In this document: in pieces, positions 22,216-35,314 of the stretch
How positions within the stretch are numbered: position 1 is the first letter of the stretch
Layout: each line of letters begins with the position of its first letter
Source of the DNA: Mycolicibacterium chubuense NBB4
GTDB lineage: Bacteria > Actinomycetota > Actinomycetes > Mycobacteriales > Mycobacteriaceae
Assembly (NCBI RefSeq): GCF_000266905.1
Contig: NC_018027.1
Coordinates: forward strand, 2,604,001-2,668,000
Reading direction: 5' to 3'
Length of the DNA: 64,000 bases
Translations under genes and position numbers: made by a program
The notes under the pieces: generated by a model
Database searches by the model: none
Told to the model about the DNA's origin: nothing
Seen by the model: the letters and a program-made list of their open reading frames with translations, nothing else

Positions 22216-22221
22216 TACACT
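22216..22221 (+). promoter_or_regulatory. Possible -10 element upstream of gltB
   Basis: TACACT at 22216–22221 would give a leader of roughly 55 bases before the gltB ATG, which also has a GGAGG seven bases or so upstream. No -35 match is clear. Confidence 0.3.
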
Positions 22222-22281
22222 TGATCGACGGGCCGGTGCAGTCCCCAGCAACGAATTTCAGGACTGCGGAGGTGCACGTCC

Positions 22282-26815
<4,534 letters not shown>

Positions 26816-26823
<8 letters not shown>

Positions 26824-28324
26824 TCCGCATGGATTCCTCGAGGTGGCCAAGGTCGAGGCCACCAAGCGACCCGTCGACGAGCGGGTCGGCGACTGGCGCG
26901 AGGTGTACGAACGCCAAGACCCGCACGAACGTGCCGGAGAGGTCTCCCAGCAGGCCCGTCGCTGTATGGACTGCGGAATCCCGTTCTGTCACTCGGGAAC
27001 TGCGGGCTGCCCGTTGGGGAACCTGATCCCCGAGTGGAACGACCTGGTGCGGCGCGGCAGGTGGGACGCGGCCAGCGACCGGCTGCACGCGACCAACAAC
27101 TTCCCTGAGTTCACCGGCAGGCTCTGTCCGGCGCCGTGTGAGGCGGCGTGCGTGCTGTCGATCGCCGAGGAGCAGACCGGCGGCAGCGTGACGATCAAGC
27201 GCATCGAGCAGACCATCGCCGACCAGGCCTGGATGGACGGCATCGTCGAACCGCAGCCCGCCGCGATCGCCACCGGCAAGCGCGTCGCGGTCGTGGGATC
27301 CGGGCCCGCCGGCCTGGCCGCCGCGCAGCAGCTCACCCGCGCGGGCCACGACGTCACGGTCTACGAGCGTGATGACCGCATCGGCGGGCTGATGCGCTAC
27401 GGCATCCCGGAGTACAAGCTGGAGAAGCGCACGCTCAACCAGCGCCTGGCCCAGATGCGGGCCGAGGGAACGCGTTTCGTCACCGAGTGCGAGGTCGGTG
27501 TGGACCTGTCCGTCGAGCAGCTGCGGGCCCGGCACGACGCCGTCGTGCTGGCGGTCGGTGCCCTGCGCGCCCGCGACAACGCCGTGGAGGGACGGGACCT
27601 CGAGGGCGTGCATCTCGCGATGGAACACCTGGTGCCCGCCAACAAGGAGTGCGAGGGCGACGGGCCCAGCGAGATCTCGGCGAAGGGCAAGCACGTCGTG
27701 ATCATCGGTGGCGGCGACACCGGCGCGGACTGTCTCGGCACCGCGCACCGGCAGGGCGCCCTGTCGGTGACGCAGCTGGACTACAACCCGGAGCCACCCG
27801 AGTACCGCGACGAGTCCCGCTCACCGTGGCCGATGTGGCCGGTGGTGCTGCGCACCCGGCTGTCGCCCGCGCACGCCGAAGGCGGCCACCGGCGCTATGA
27901 GGTGGCCGTGCAGCGCTTCCTCGGCGACGATCAGGGCCGCGTGCGCGCCGTGGAGATCGCCGAGGTCAGAGTCGACCGCGACGACTCCGGCCGCCGCGTG
28001 ATCACGCCGGTCGGCCAGTCCCTGCAGATCCCGTGCGAGTTGGCGCTGCTGGCCATCGGGTTCGACGGGGTGGAGCACATGCCGCTGCTCGACGGGCTCG
28101 GCCTCACCCTCAGCGGCCGCGGCACCCTGCGCTGCGGGCAGGACTGGCAGACCGACGCCCCGGGGGTGTTCGTCTGCGGCGACGCCCACCGCGGTGCGTC
28201 GCTGATCGTATGGGCGATCGCCGAGGGTCGCAGCGCCGCGCACGCCGTCGACACGTATCTGATGGGCGAGTCGGATCTTCCGGCGCCGGTCAGCCCCGGG
28301 GCCCTCCCGCTGGCCGTCATCTGA
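26816..28324 (+). CDS. gltD: Glutamate synthase small subunit GltD
   Basis: A 502-residue FAD/NADPH subunit that passes electrons to GltB. The N-terminal cysteine-rich region binds two [4Fe-4S] clusters: [26 protein letters not shown] and [12 protein letters not shown]. The FAD motif is [17 protein letters not shown] (about 158), the NADPH motif is [17 protein letters not shown], and the C-terminus has [20 protein letters not shown]. The GTG at 26816 overlaps gltB by 8 bases and gives the conserved [10 protein letters not shown] start. The pair is co-transcribed. Confidence 0.95.
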
Positions 28325-28337
28325 ATCGATCAACGAC

Positions 28338-28352
28338 TATGCTCAGCAGTCG
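28338..28352 (+). promoter_or_regulatory. Putative leaderless promoter -10 of pyk
   Basis: TATGCT at 28338–28343 is eight bases before the GTG at 28352. It lies in the 27-base gap after gltD and provides a possible independent start for pyruvate kinase. Confidence 0.45.
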
Positions 28353-29770
28353 TGAATAGACGCGGAAAGATCGTCTGTACGCTGGGCCCGGCGACGGCCT
28401 CGGAAGAGTCCGTTCGCAAGCTCGTGGAGTCCGGGATGGACGTCGCCCGGCTGAACTTCAGCCACGGCGACTATCCCGACCACGAAGCCAACTACAAGCG
28501 GGTCAGAGCGGCCTCCGATGCGACGGGGCACGCCGTCGGCATCCTCGCCGACCTGCAGGGACCCAAGATCCGGCTCGGCCGGTTCGCCGAGGGCTCGACG
28601 GTGTGGAGCAACGGCGAGACGGTCCGGATCACCGTCGAGGACTTCGTCGGCACCCACGACCGGGTGTCGACCACCTACAAGCGGCTGGCCGAGGACGCCA
28701 AGCCCGGCGACCGGGTGCTCGTCGACGACGGCAACATCGGACTGGTCGTCGAACACATCGACGGCAACGACGTGGTGTGCTCGGTCACCGAGGGCGGCAA
28801 GGTCAGCAACAACAAGGGCATGTCCCTGCCCGGCATGAGTGTCTCGGCGCCCGCGCTGTCGGAGAAGGACATCGAAGACCTCGAGTTCGCGGTGCGCCTC
28901 GGCGTCGACCTGGTCGCGCTGTCGTTCGTGCGTTCACCCGCCGATGTCGAACTCGTGCACGAGATCATGGACCGCGTCGGGCGCCGGGTGCCGGTGATAG
29001 CGAAGCTGGAGAAGCCCGAGGCGATCGACAACCTCGAGGCGATCGTGCTGGCCTTCGACGCGATCATGGTCGCCCGCGGAGATCTGGGCGTCGAGCTGCC
29101 GCTCGAAGAGGTTCCGCTGGTCCAGAAGCGTGCCATCCAAATGGCAAGGGAGAACGCGAAACCCGTCATCGTCGCGACCCAGATGCTGGAGTCGATGATC
29201 GAGAACTCGCGGCCCACCCGGGCCGAGGCCTCCGATGTGGCGAACGCGGTGCTCGACGGCGCGGACGCGGTGATGCTCTCCGGTGAGACGTCGGTGGGCA
29301 AGTTCCCGTTCGAGACCGTCAAGACGATGGCGCGCATCATCAGCGCCGTCGAGGAGAACTCGGTGGCGGCTCCGCCGCTCACCCATGTGCCGCGCACCAA
29401 ACGCGGCGTGATCTCCTACGCCGCCCGCGACATCGGGGAGCGGCTCGACGCCAAGGCGCTGGTCGCGTTCACGCAGTCCGGCGACACCGTCCGTCGTCTC
29501 GCCCGGCTGCACACACCGCTTCCCGTGCTGGCGTTCACCGCGCTGCCCGAGGTGCGCAGCCAGCTCGCGCTGACGTGGGGCACCGAGACCTTCATCGTTC
29601 CCCACATCTCGACGACGGACGGCATGATCCGCCAGGTGGACAAGTCGATGCTCGAGCTGGGCCGCTACAAGCGGGGGGACCTGGTGGTCATCGTCGCGGG
29701 CGCGCCTCCGGGCACAGTAGGCTCCACGAATCTGATCCACGTTCACCGCATCGGTGAGGACGACGTCTAG
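28352..29770 (+). CDS. pyk: Pyruvate kinase
   Basis: A 472-residue glycolytic enzyme forming pyruvate and ATP from phosphoenolpyruvate. Motifs are KIVCTLGPATASEE, MDVARLNFSHGDYPDH, DLQGPKIRLG, SFVRSPADVEL, VIAKLEKPEAIDNLEAIV, IMVARGDLGVELPLEEV, PVIVATQMLESMIENSRPTRAEASDVANAV and MLSGETSVGKFP, then a C-terminal allosteric domain. The GTG at 28352 is supported by the TATGCT element eight bases upstream. It corresponds to pykA (Rv1617) in position. Length is typical. Confidence 0.96.
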   Translation: MNRRGKIVCTLGPATASEESVRKLVESGMDVARLNFSHGDYPDHEANYKRVRAASDATGHAVGILADLQGPKIRLGRFAEGSTVWSNGETVRITVEDFVGTHDRVSTTYKRLAEDAKPGDRVLVDDGNIGLVVEHIDGNDVVCSVTEGGKVSNNKGMSLPGMSVSAPALSEKDIEDLEFAVRLGVDLVALSFVRSPADVELVHEIMDRVGRRVPVIAKLEKPEAIDNLEAIVLAFDAIMVARGDLGVELPLEEVPLVQKRAIQMARENAKPVIVATQMLESMIENSRPTRAEASDVANAVLDGADAVMLSGETSVGKFPFETVKTMARIISAVEENSVAAPPLTHVPRTKRGVISYAARDIGERLDAKALVAFTQSGDTVRRLARLHTPLPVLAFTALPEVRSQLALTWGTETFIVPHISTTDGMIRQVDKSMLELGRYKRGDLVVIVAGAPPGTVGSTNLIHVHRIGEDDV

Positions 29771-29798
29771 CCGTCGGGCCATAGGTAGGGGGTAGCGC

Positions 29799-30680
29799 TT
29801 GTCGCCGCACGCCGACTTCGACGAACTGTTGGCGATCCTGCAGCTCGACCAGCTCGACGAGAACACCTTCACCGGCGCGCACCCGAGCAAAAACCCAGTG
29901 CGGACCTTCGGTGGTCAGATGATGGCGCAGGCGTTCGTGGCCGCGGGCCGCTCGCTGACCCATCCGATCCCGCCCAGCGCACTGTCGGTGCACTTCATCG
30001 CCGGCGGCGACCCGGAGCTCGACCTCGAGTTCCAGGTGGTGCGGCTGCGCGACGAGCGCCGGTTCGCGAACCGCCGCGTGGACGTCGTGCAGAAGGGTCA
30101 GCTGCTGACCACCGCGATGGTGTCGTACCTGGCCGGGGGCAGAGGACTCGAGCACGGAGTGCAGCCGCCACCGCTCGGCGATCCGCTGACCGTGCCGCCG
30201 ATCGACGATCTGCTGCGGGGTTACGAGGACGTCGTGCCCCACTTCGCCAACGCGTTGCGGCCCATCGAGTGGCGCTACACCAACGACCCCGCCTGGATCA
30301 TGCGGGACAAGGGCGAGCGCCTCGAGCACAACCGGGTGTGGATGAAGGCTCAGGGAGACATGCCCGACGACCCGGTACTGCACGCCGCGGCATTGGTGTA
30401 CTCCTCGGACACCACCGTGCTCGACTCCATCATCACCACCCACGGCTTGTCGTGGGGTCATGACCGGATCTTCGCGGTGACCACCAACCACTCGGTGTGG
30501 TTTCACCGCCCGCTGCGGTTCGACGACTGGGTGCTCTACTCGACGAGTTCGCCGGTCGCCGCCGAGTCGCGCGGGCTCGGCACCGGCCACTTCTTCGACC
30601 GGTCCGGCGCGCTGCTGGCGACCGTCGTGCAGGAGGGAATCGTCAAGTACTTCCCGGCGCGGCCTACGGGGTCGGTGTGA
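29799..30680 (+). CDS. tesB: Acyl-CoA thioesterase II (TesB-type)
   Basis: A 293-residue double hot-dog thioesterase hydrolysing medium/long acyl-CoA. Features: NPVRTFGGQMMAQAFVAAGR, SVHFIAGGDPELD, LRDERRFANRRVDVVQ, DTTVLDSIITTHGLSWG, and in the second half NHSVWFHRPLRFDDWVLYSTSSPVA and GTGHFFDRSGALLATVVQEG. The Asp/Gln/Thr catalytic network of the family falls in the DTT and GHFFDRSG regions. The start is a TTG at 29799 after a GTAGGGGGTAG purine-rich site. Position corresponds to tesB1 (Rv1618). Its 3' end overlaps the convergent DUF4190 gene by 17 bases. Confidence 0.92.
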   Translation: MSPHADFDELLAILQLDQLDENTFTGAHPSKNPVRTFGGQMMAQAFVAAGRSLTHPIPPSALSVHFIAGGDPELDLEFQVVRLRDERRFANRRVDVVQKGQLLTTAMVSYLAGGRGLEHGVQPPPLGDPLTVPPIDDLLRGYEDVVPHFANALRPIEWRYTNDPAWIMRDKGERLEHNRVWMKAQGDMPDDPVLHAAALVYSSDTTVLDSIITTHGLSWGHDRIFAVTTNHSVWFHRPLRFDDWVLYSTSSPVAAESRGLGTGHFFDRSGALLATVVQEGIVKYFPARPTGSV

Positions 30681-31188
30681 CCGTGATGGAGAACTGGTTC
30701 TCGACGCGCTGGGTGAACTCGTCGGCGCACCGCTGCGCGGCCTCCTTGTCGTTGCCGGCGCGGCTCAGGCAGTCGACGTAGTCGTTGCCGCCGACCTTGT
30801 CGAACAGCCCGATGTAGATCGGGATGAACACCAGACCGGCGACGACGGCCACCGCCCCGAGCACGATGCCGGCGATCGCGACACCGCCGTTGGTGGCCTC
30901 GTTGCGCTTGACGCGGCCTCGGGCGACGAACCCGATGACGATCGCGCACAGGCCGAGGATGATGCCGCCGGCGACCGACCAGCACAGCACGAGGCCGACG
31001 ATCGCGAGGATCAGGGCGGTGGTACCGAGGCCGTTCTTCGGCGCCGCCTGCGGAGGCGGATAACTGCCCGGATAACCGCCCGGGTAGCTACCCGGATAAC
31101 CCCCCGGAAGGCCGCTGTAGGGCTGAGGCGGAGGGGGCGGATAGCCGCCCGGATACGCGCCGTAAGGAGGGGGCGGCGGTTCGCTCAT
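30664..31188 (-). CDS. Proline/glycine/tyrosine-rich DUF4190 membrane protein
   Basis: A 174-residue protein. The first 50 residues are rich in Pro, Gly and Tyr with a repeated YPGGYPGSYPG-type motif. Two hydrophobic stretches form the DUF4190 domain: TALILAIVGLVLCWSVAGGI and VAIAGIVLGAVAVVAGLVFI, separated by GFVARGRVKRNEATNG. The C-terminus, with two cysteines, would be outside the membrane. Function is unknown. Its first 101 bases overlap the end of cydC in another frame. Downstream of cydC, it may be read from the same transcript. Confidence 0.85.
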   Translation of the reverse strand: MSEPPPPPYGAYPGGYPPPPPQPYSGLPGGYPGSYPGGYPGSYPPPQAAPKNGLGTTALILAIVGLVLCWSVAGGIILGLCAIVIGFVARGRVKRNEATNGGVAIAGIVLGAVAVVAGLVFIPIYIGLFDKVGGNDYVDCLSRAGNDKEAAQRCADEFTQRVENQFSITVTPTP

Positions 31189-32644
31189 GCTGGTCAGAGT
31201 ACCCGTCGGTGCTGAGGTTCTTCGGCAGGTGATGGGTGGCGACGACGACGGCGCGGTCGGCGCCGAAGAGCTCGCCGGGAGTGAGGATGTCGACCAGAAG
31301 CCGCTCGGCGTCGGAGGTGTCCAGGTGCTCGGTCGGCTCGTCGAGCAGGACGGTCGGGGCGGCGGACACCAGGGCCCTGGCGAGCAGCAGCCGTCGGCGC
31401 TGCCCCGCCGACACCGCCGCGGCGCCGCCGACCAACACGGTCGACAGTCCGTCGGGCAAGTCGTCGAGCCAGGCGCCCAGCCCCACCTTCTGCAGCGCGG
31501 CCCGGAGTCCGTCGTCGTCGGCGTCGCCGCGCGCGACCAGGAGATTGTCGCGGACGGTGGTGGAGAACAGGTGCGCGTCTTCGGCGAAGAACGTTCCCGG
31601 CGTGCGCATCAGCAGCGTGGTCTTGCCGCACCCGCTCGGGCCGACGACGACGATGCGGGCACCCGGCGTCACCTGCAGCGGGGGACTGGCCGGGCGACGC
31701 CCGTCGTCGTCGACCGGCTCGAGGAGTGCCCGCAGGCGGCGTGCGGCGATGCGCGCCCGGGACAGCGTGACGGCCGCGCCGGGCAGCGCGGCGGTGGCTT
31801 CGAACGCCGACAGCGGCAGCAGCATCAGGATCGCGACCGTCGTCGGCGCGACGGCGCTCGACAGCGCGACACCCGCGACCACGGCCGCGAGCACACTGAC
31901 ACCCATGGCCGCGGTCGGCGCCGCGGCGGCGACCGCGCCGGGCGCCGCGGCGCGGTCGATGGCGCGGCCCCACCGGCGCTGTTCGTCACCGGCCTCGGCG
32001 ATCACCGAGGGCAGCCGCCCGCTGACCCGCAGCTCGGGAGCGTGCTCGAGCACGAGCAGCACCGCCGTATCACGCCGTGAATGGTGTTCGGCGGCAACAG
32101 TTTCCGCGGCCGTTGCGGACCGCGCCGCGATGGCCGGGGCGACGGCGCCCGCGATCACCAGGCACACCGCCAGCACCGCGGCAGCAGCAGGGGAGATGAC
32201 GGCGATCACCCCGACCGCCGCCAGCCCCAGCACGACCGCGACGCAGATCGGGATGACGGCGCGCACCAGCACGTCGGCCAGTTCGTCCACGCCCGAGCCG
32301 ACACCGGCGACCAGTTCGCCGCTGTGCCGGCGCAGCACCGCCTCCGCCGGTCCGCTGGCCAGCCGGGTAAAGAACTGTTCGCGCGCGGTGCCCGCCGCGC
32401 GCAGGGCGGTGTCGTGGGAGGCCAGCCGTTCGCAGTAGCCGAGGAGACCGCGGGATATCCCGAGGGCGCGCACCGCGACCACCGCGACGGTCAGGTCGAG
32501 CACGGGGGGCATCTGCCAGGCGCGGGTGATCAACCACGCCGCGACGGCCGCCAGGGCCAGCGCGCTGCCCAGCGACAGCACGCCGAATGCGACGGCCATG
32601 GCGACCCTGGGCAGCCGGGGCCGCAGCAGCTCAAGCGTCCACAC
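31088..32644 (-). CDS. cydC: Cytochrome bd biogenesis ABC transporter, CydC subunit
   Basis: A 518-residue half-transporter; with CydD it exports thiols (glutathione/cysteine in E. coli) and is needed to assemble cytochrome bd. Membrane helices occupy about residues 15–290. The nucleotide-binding domain has Walker A VVGPSGCGKTT, a degenerate signature VSAGQRRRLLLARAL and Walker B PTVLLDEPTEHLD, with H-loop ATHHLP. The last 45 residues after ATHHLPKNL are Ser/Arg-rich and unlike the family. They overlap the DUF4190 gene by 101 bases. The GTG start overlaps cydD by 14 bases. Confidence 0.9.
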   Translation of the reverse strand: MWTLELLRPRLPRVAMAVAFGVLSLGSALALAAVAAWLITRAWQMPPVLDLTVAVVAVRALGISRGLLGYCERLASHDTALRAAGTAREQFFTRLASGPAEAVLRRHSGELVAGVGSGVDELADVLVRAVIPICVAVVLGLAAVGVIAVISPAAAAVLAVCLVIAGAVAPAIAARSATAAETVAAEHHSRRDTAVLLVLEHAPELRVSGRLPSVIAEAGDEQRRWGRAIDRAAAPGAVAAAAPTAAMGVSVLAAVVAGVALSSAVAPTTVAILMLLPLSAFEATAALPGAAVTLSRARIAARRLRALLEPVDDDGRRPASPPLQVTPGARIVVVGPSGCGKTTLLMRTPGTFFAEDAHLFSTTVRDNLLVARGDADDDGLRAALQKVGLGAWLDDLPDGLSTVLVGGAAAVSAGQRRRLLLARALVSAAPTVLLDEPTEHLDTSDAERLLVDILTPGELFGADRAVVVATHHLPKNLSTDGYSDQHERTAAPSLRRVSGRLSAPSASALQRPSGGLSG

Positions 32645-34262
32645 GCTCGCCCCCGATGTCGACCCCGAGATCGACCACGACGTCGCCGATCGCCAGCACC
32701 GGGTCGCGGTGTCCGACCACGATCACCGTCGCGCCGCCGGCCGCACGGTGCCTGATGGCCCGCAGCACACGCGCTTCCGTCGAGGAGTCCAGGTGCGCGG
32801 TCGGTTCGTCGAGCAGCAGCACCGGCGCCGCCGAGCCCAGCACTCGCGCCAGCCCGAGCCGCTGCCGTTGCCCGAGCGACAGACCCACACCGCCGCGGCC
32901 GAGCACCGTCTGCAGTCCGTCGGGCAGGCCGGCGAGGACGTCGTCGAAACATGCTGCCCGGCAGGCTCCGTCGAGGTCGGGCAGCGGACCGAACAGGGTC
33001 AGGTTGTCCTCGACGGTGCCCGGTACCAGCACCGGGCGCTGCGCCAACCAGGCCACACGGGCCCACCACGTCTGCGGATCGAGATCCGCGACGTCGACAC
33101 CGTTGATGCGGATGTGGGCCGCTTCGAGCGGCTCGAGCCCGAGGATGCCCGCCAGCAGCGTCGTCTTGCCGGCGCCGTTCGGGCCCGTCAACACCGTCAC
33201 CCGGCCGGGTCGTGCGTCGAGGGCGGGCAGGTCGGCCTGCACGGTCACGCGATCCCCGGCCACGACGCGCGTGCCGCGCGGTGCGGGGGCCTCGGCGTCG
33301 ATGAACTCGAAAGCGGCCGCTACAGCGGTCTTTCCGTCCTGCGCGGAGTGAAACGCCGCGCCGACGCGCCGCAGGGGCCAGAACACCTCGGGTGCCAGCA
33401 ACAGCGCGGTCAGCGCGATCTGGAGAGGCATCTGCCCGTACACCAGTCGCATGCCGACACTGACCGCCACCAGCGCGACCCCCAGCGTGGCGAGCAGTTC
33501 GAGCACCAGTGCGGACAGGAAGGCGATCCGCATCGTGGCCATGGCTGACCGCCGGTGTGCGGCACCGAGTTCGGCGATGCGGGCGGCGGATCCTTGCGCG
33601 CGGCCGAGCGCGCGCAGCGTGGGAAGGCCGGCGACGAGGTCGAGCAGCCGCGACTGCAGGGTCGTCATCGCGGCGAGCGCAGCCGCCGACCGGTCCTCGG
33701 TGGCCAGCCCGATTAGCACCATGAACAGCGGGATGAGCGGCAGCGCGACGGCCACGATCACCGCCGATCGCCAGTCGTACAGCGCGATCACCGCCGCGGT
33801 GACCGGGGTGAGGATCGCCGCCAGGAACAGTGCAGGCAGGTACGTCGTGAAGTACACCCGCAACCCGTCGAGCCCGCGGGTCACGACGACGGCGGCGTCG
33901 TCGCGGTGCCGTGTCAGCTGCCGCGGCGGAAGCGAGGTCGCGGTCCGCAACACCTGGTCGGTGAGGTCGGCGATGACAGCGCTGGCTCCCCGCTGGGCGA
34001 GACGGCCCTGCAACCACTGCGCAGCCGTGCGAACGATCCACAGCGACAACAGGATCGCGAGCGGGATCGCCAAGCCGCCGAGGTGACGGGAGGCGGGGTC
34101 GGTGACGACTCGGGCGACGATGCCGGCCAGGGTCACCGCGGAACCGATCGTGGCCCCGGCGATGACGACCCCGCACGCCGTGCTGGCCGCGAGGAAGCGG
34201 CGCATCGCCGCCGAGGCTCGCCAGAGCCGCGGATCGATCGGCGCGCGCGAGTTCCGGGTCAG
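32631..34262 (-). CDS. cydD: Cytochrome bd biogenesis ABC transporter, CydD subunit
   Basis: A 543-residue half-transporter partner of CydC. Six helices span about residues 20–300, including TTYLPALFLAAILTPVTAAV and VEIFVMVLI-type segments. The ATPase domain has Walker A TGPNGAGKTTLLAG, signature LSLGQRQRLGLARVL and Walker B PVLLLDEPTAHLD. No ATG, GTG or TTG sits at a sensible place: ATG 34385 is deep inside cydB, and ATG 34205 loses the RAPIDPRLW segment. The CTG at 34262 forms CTGA with the cydB stop and gives (M)TRNSRAPIDPRLW, so it is proposed as a near-cognate start. Confidence 0.85.
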   Translation of the reverse strand: MTRNSRAPIDPRLWRASAAMRRFLAASTACGVVIAGATIGSAVTLAGIVARVVTDPASRHLGGLAIPLAILLSLWIVRTAAQWLQGRLAQRGASAVIADLTDQVLRTATSLPPRQLTRHRDDAAVVVTRGLDGLRVYFTTYLPALFLAAILTPVTAAVIALYDWRSAVIVAVALPLIPLFMVLIGLATEDRSAAALAAMTTLQSRLLDLVAGLPTLRALGRAQGSAARIAELGAAHRRSAMATMRIAFLSALVLELLATLGVALVAVSVGMRLVYGQMPLQIALTALLLAPEVFWPLRRVGAAFHSAQDGKTAVAAAFEFIDAEAPAPRGTRVVAGDRVTVQADLPALDARPGRVTVLTGPNGAGKTTLLAGILGLEPLEAAHIRINGVDVADLDPQTWWARVAWLAQRPVLVPGTVEDNLTLFGPLPDLDGACRAACFDDVLAGLPDGLQTVLGRGGVGLSLGQRQRLGLARVLGSAAPVLLLDEPTAHLDSSTEARVLRAIRHRAAGGATVIVVGHRDPVLAIGDVVVDLGVDIGGERVDA

Positions 34263-35299
34263 GACGGGCGCCTCGACAAGCCGATCGACGCGGGAATCGC
34301 GTCGGCGGTGATCCGCTTGCGGAACACCCAGTAGGTCCAGCCCTGGTACACGATCACCAGCGGCAACAGCGTCAACGAGGCCCACGACATGATCTTCAGC
34401 GTGTACGGCGTCGACGAGCCGTTGTAGATGGTCACGCTCCAGTCCGGATTCAGCGTGGAGGGCAACAGGTTCGGGTACAGCGATCCGAACAGCAGCACGA
34501 CCACCGCGGCGATGACGACGACCATCGCGAAGAAGGCCACCCCCTCACGGCGGTGCGCCCACATCAGCCCGACCGCGGTCAGCAGGGCGACCACGGCGAC
34601 GGCCAGCGGCAGCCAGGTCCAGCTCTTGCCGTGTGCCAGTTGCGTCCACATGCCGAAGCCGCCGGCCAGCACGATCGCCGGCACCGAGAGCAGACGGGCG
34701 AACCGGAAGGCGTCCTCGCGCACCGGCCCCGCCGTCTTCAAGGCGACGAACACCGCGCCGTAGAACCCGAACAGGGACGCGGTGGCCAGCCCACCCAGCA
34801 GCGTGTAGACGTTGACGACATCGAAGAGCCCAGCGTGCGAACGTCCGTCGGCGTCGATCGGCAGACCCTGCACCAGAACGGCGAACGCGACGCCCCACAG
34901 GATGCCGGGAAGCCAGGAGCCGACGGCGATGCCGATGTCGGCCCAGCCGCGCCAGCGCGGGTCGTCGACCTTGCCCCGCCACTCGATGCCGACGATGCGC
35001 AGGATCATCCCGAACAGGATCGCCAGCAGCGGGAGATACAGCGCCGAGAAGACGGTCGCGTACCAGACCGGGAACGCGGCGAACATCGCTGCGCCGGCGG
35101 TGATCAGCCACACCTCGTTGGCGTCCCAGACCGGGCCGATGGTGTTCAGCGCGGCGCGGCGGTGCTGCTCGGACTCGCCCTCGCCGACAGCGCCGAAGGG
35201 CAGCATCAGCATGCCGACGCCGAAGTCGAAGCCCTCGAGCACGAGGAAGCCGAGGAACAGCGCCGCAATGAGGAAGAACCACAGTTCTTGCAGTCCCAT
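34259..35299 (-). CDS. cydB: Cytochrome bd ubiquinol/menaquinol oxidase subunit II CydB
   Basis: A 346-residue membrane subunit of the bd-type terminal oxidase with eight or nine helices. The N-terminus MGLQELWFFLIAALFLGFLVLEGFDFGVG and the conserved GPVWDANEVWLITAGAAMFAAFP are family hallmarks. CydB does not carry most of the haem ligands but is needed for the oxidase to assemble. The ATG at 35299 is 16 bases after cydA. Its stop TGA interlocks with the proposed CTG start of cydD. Gene order cydA-cydB-cydD-cydC matches other mycobacteria. Confidence 0.95.
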   Translation of the reverse strand: MGLQELWFFLIAALFLGFLVLEGFDFGVGMLMLPFGAVGEGESEQHRRAALNTIGPVWDANEVWLITAGAAMFAAFPVWYATVFSALYLPLLAILFGMILRIVGIEWRGKVDDPRWRGWADIGIAVGSWLPGILWGVAFAVLVQGLPIDADGRSHAGLFDVVNVYTLLGGLATASLFGFYGAVFVALKTAGPVREDAFRFARLLSVPAIVLAGGFGMWTQLAHGKSWTWLPLAVAVVALLTAVGLMWAHRREGVAFFAMVVVIAAVVVLLFGSLYPNLLPSTLNPDWSVTIYNGSSTPYTLKIMSWASLTLLPLVIVYQGWTYWVFRKRITADAIPASIGLSRRPS

Positions 35300-35314
35300 G
35301 GGTTTCGCGTCCTC

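Noticed and set aside
22199..22281. A riboswitch or leader RNA before gltB
   Set aside because: Only about 80 bases, with no recognisable conserved core of a glutamine or other riboswitch and no clear terminator/anti-terminator pair.
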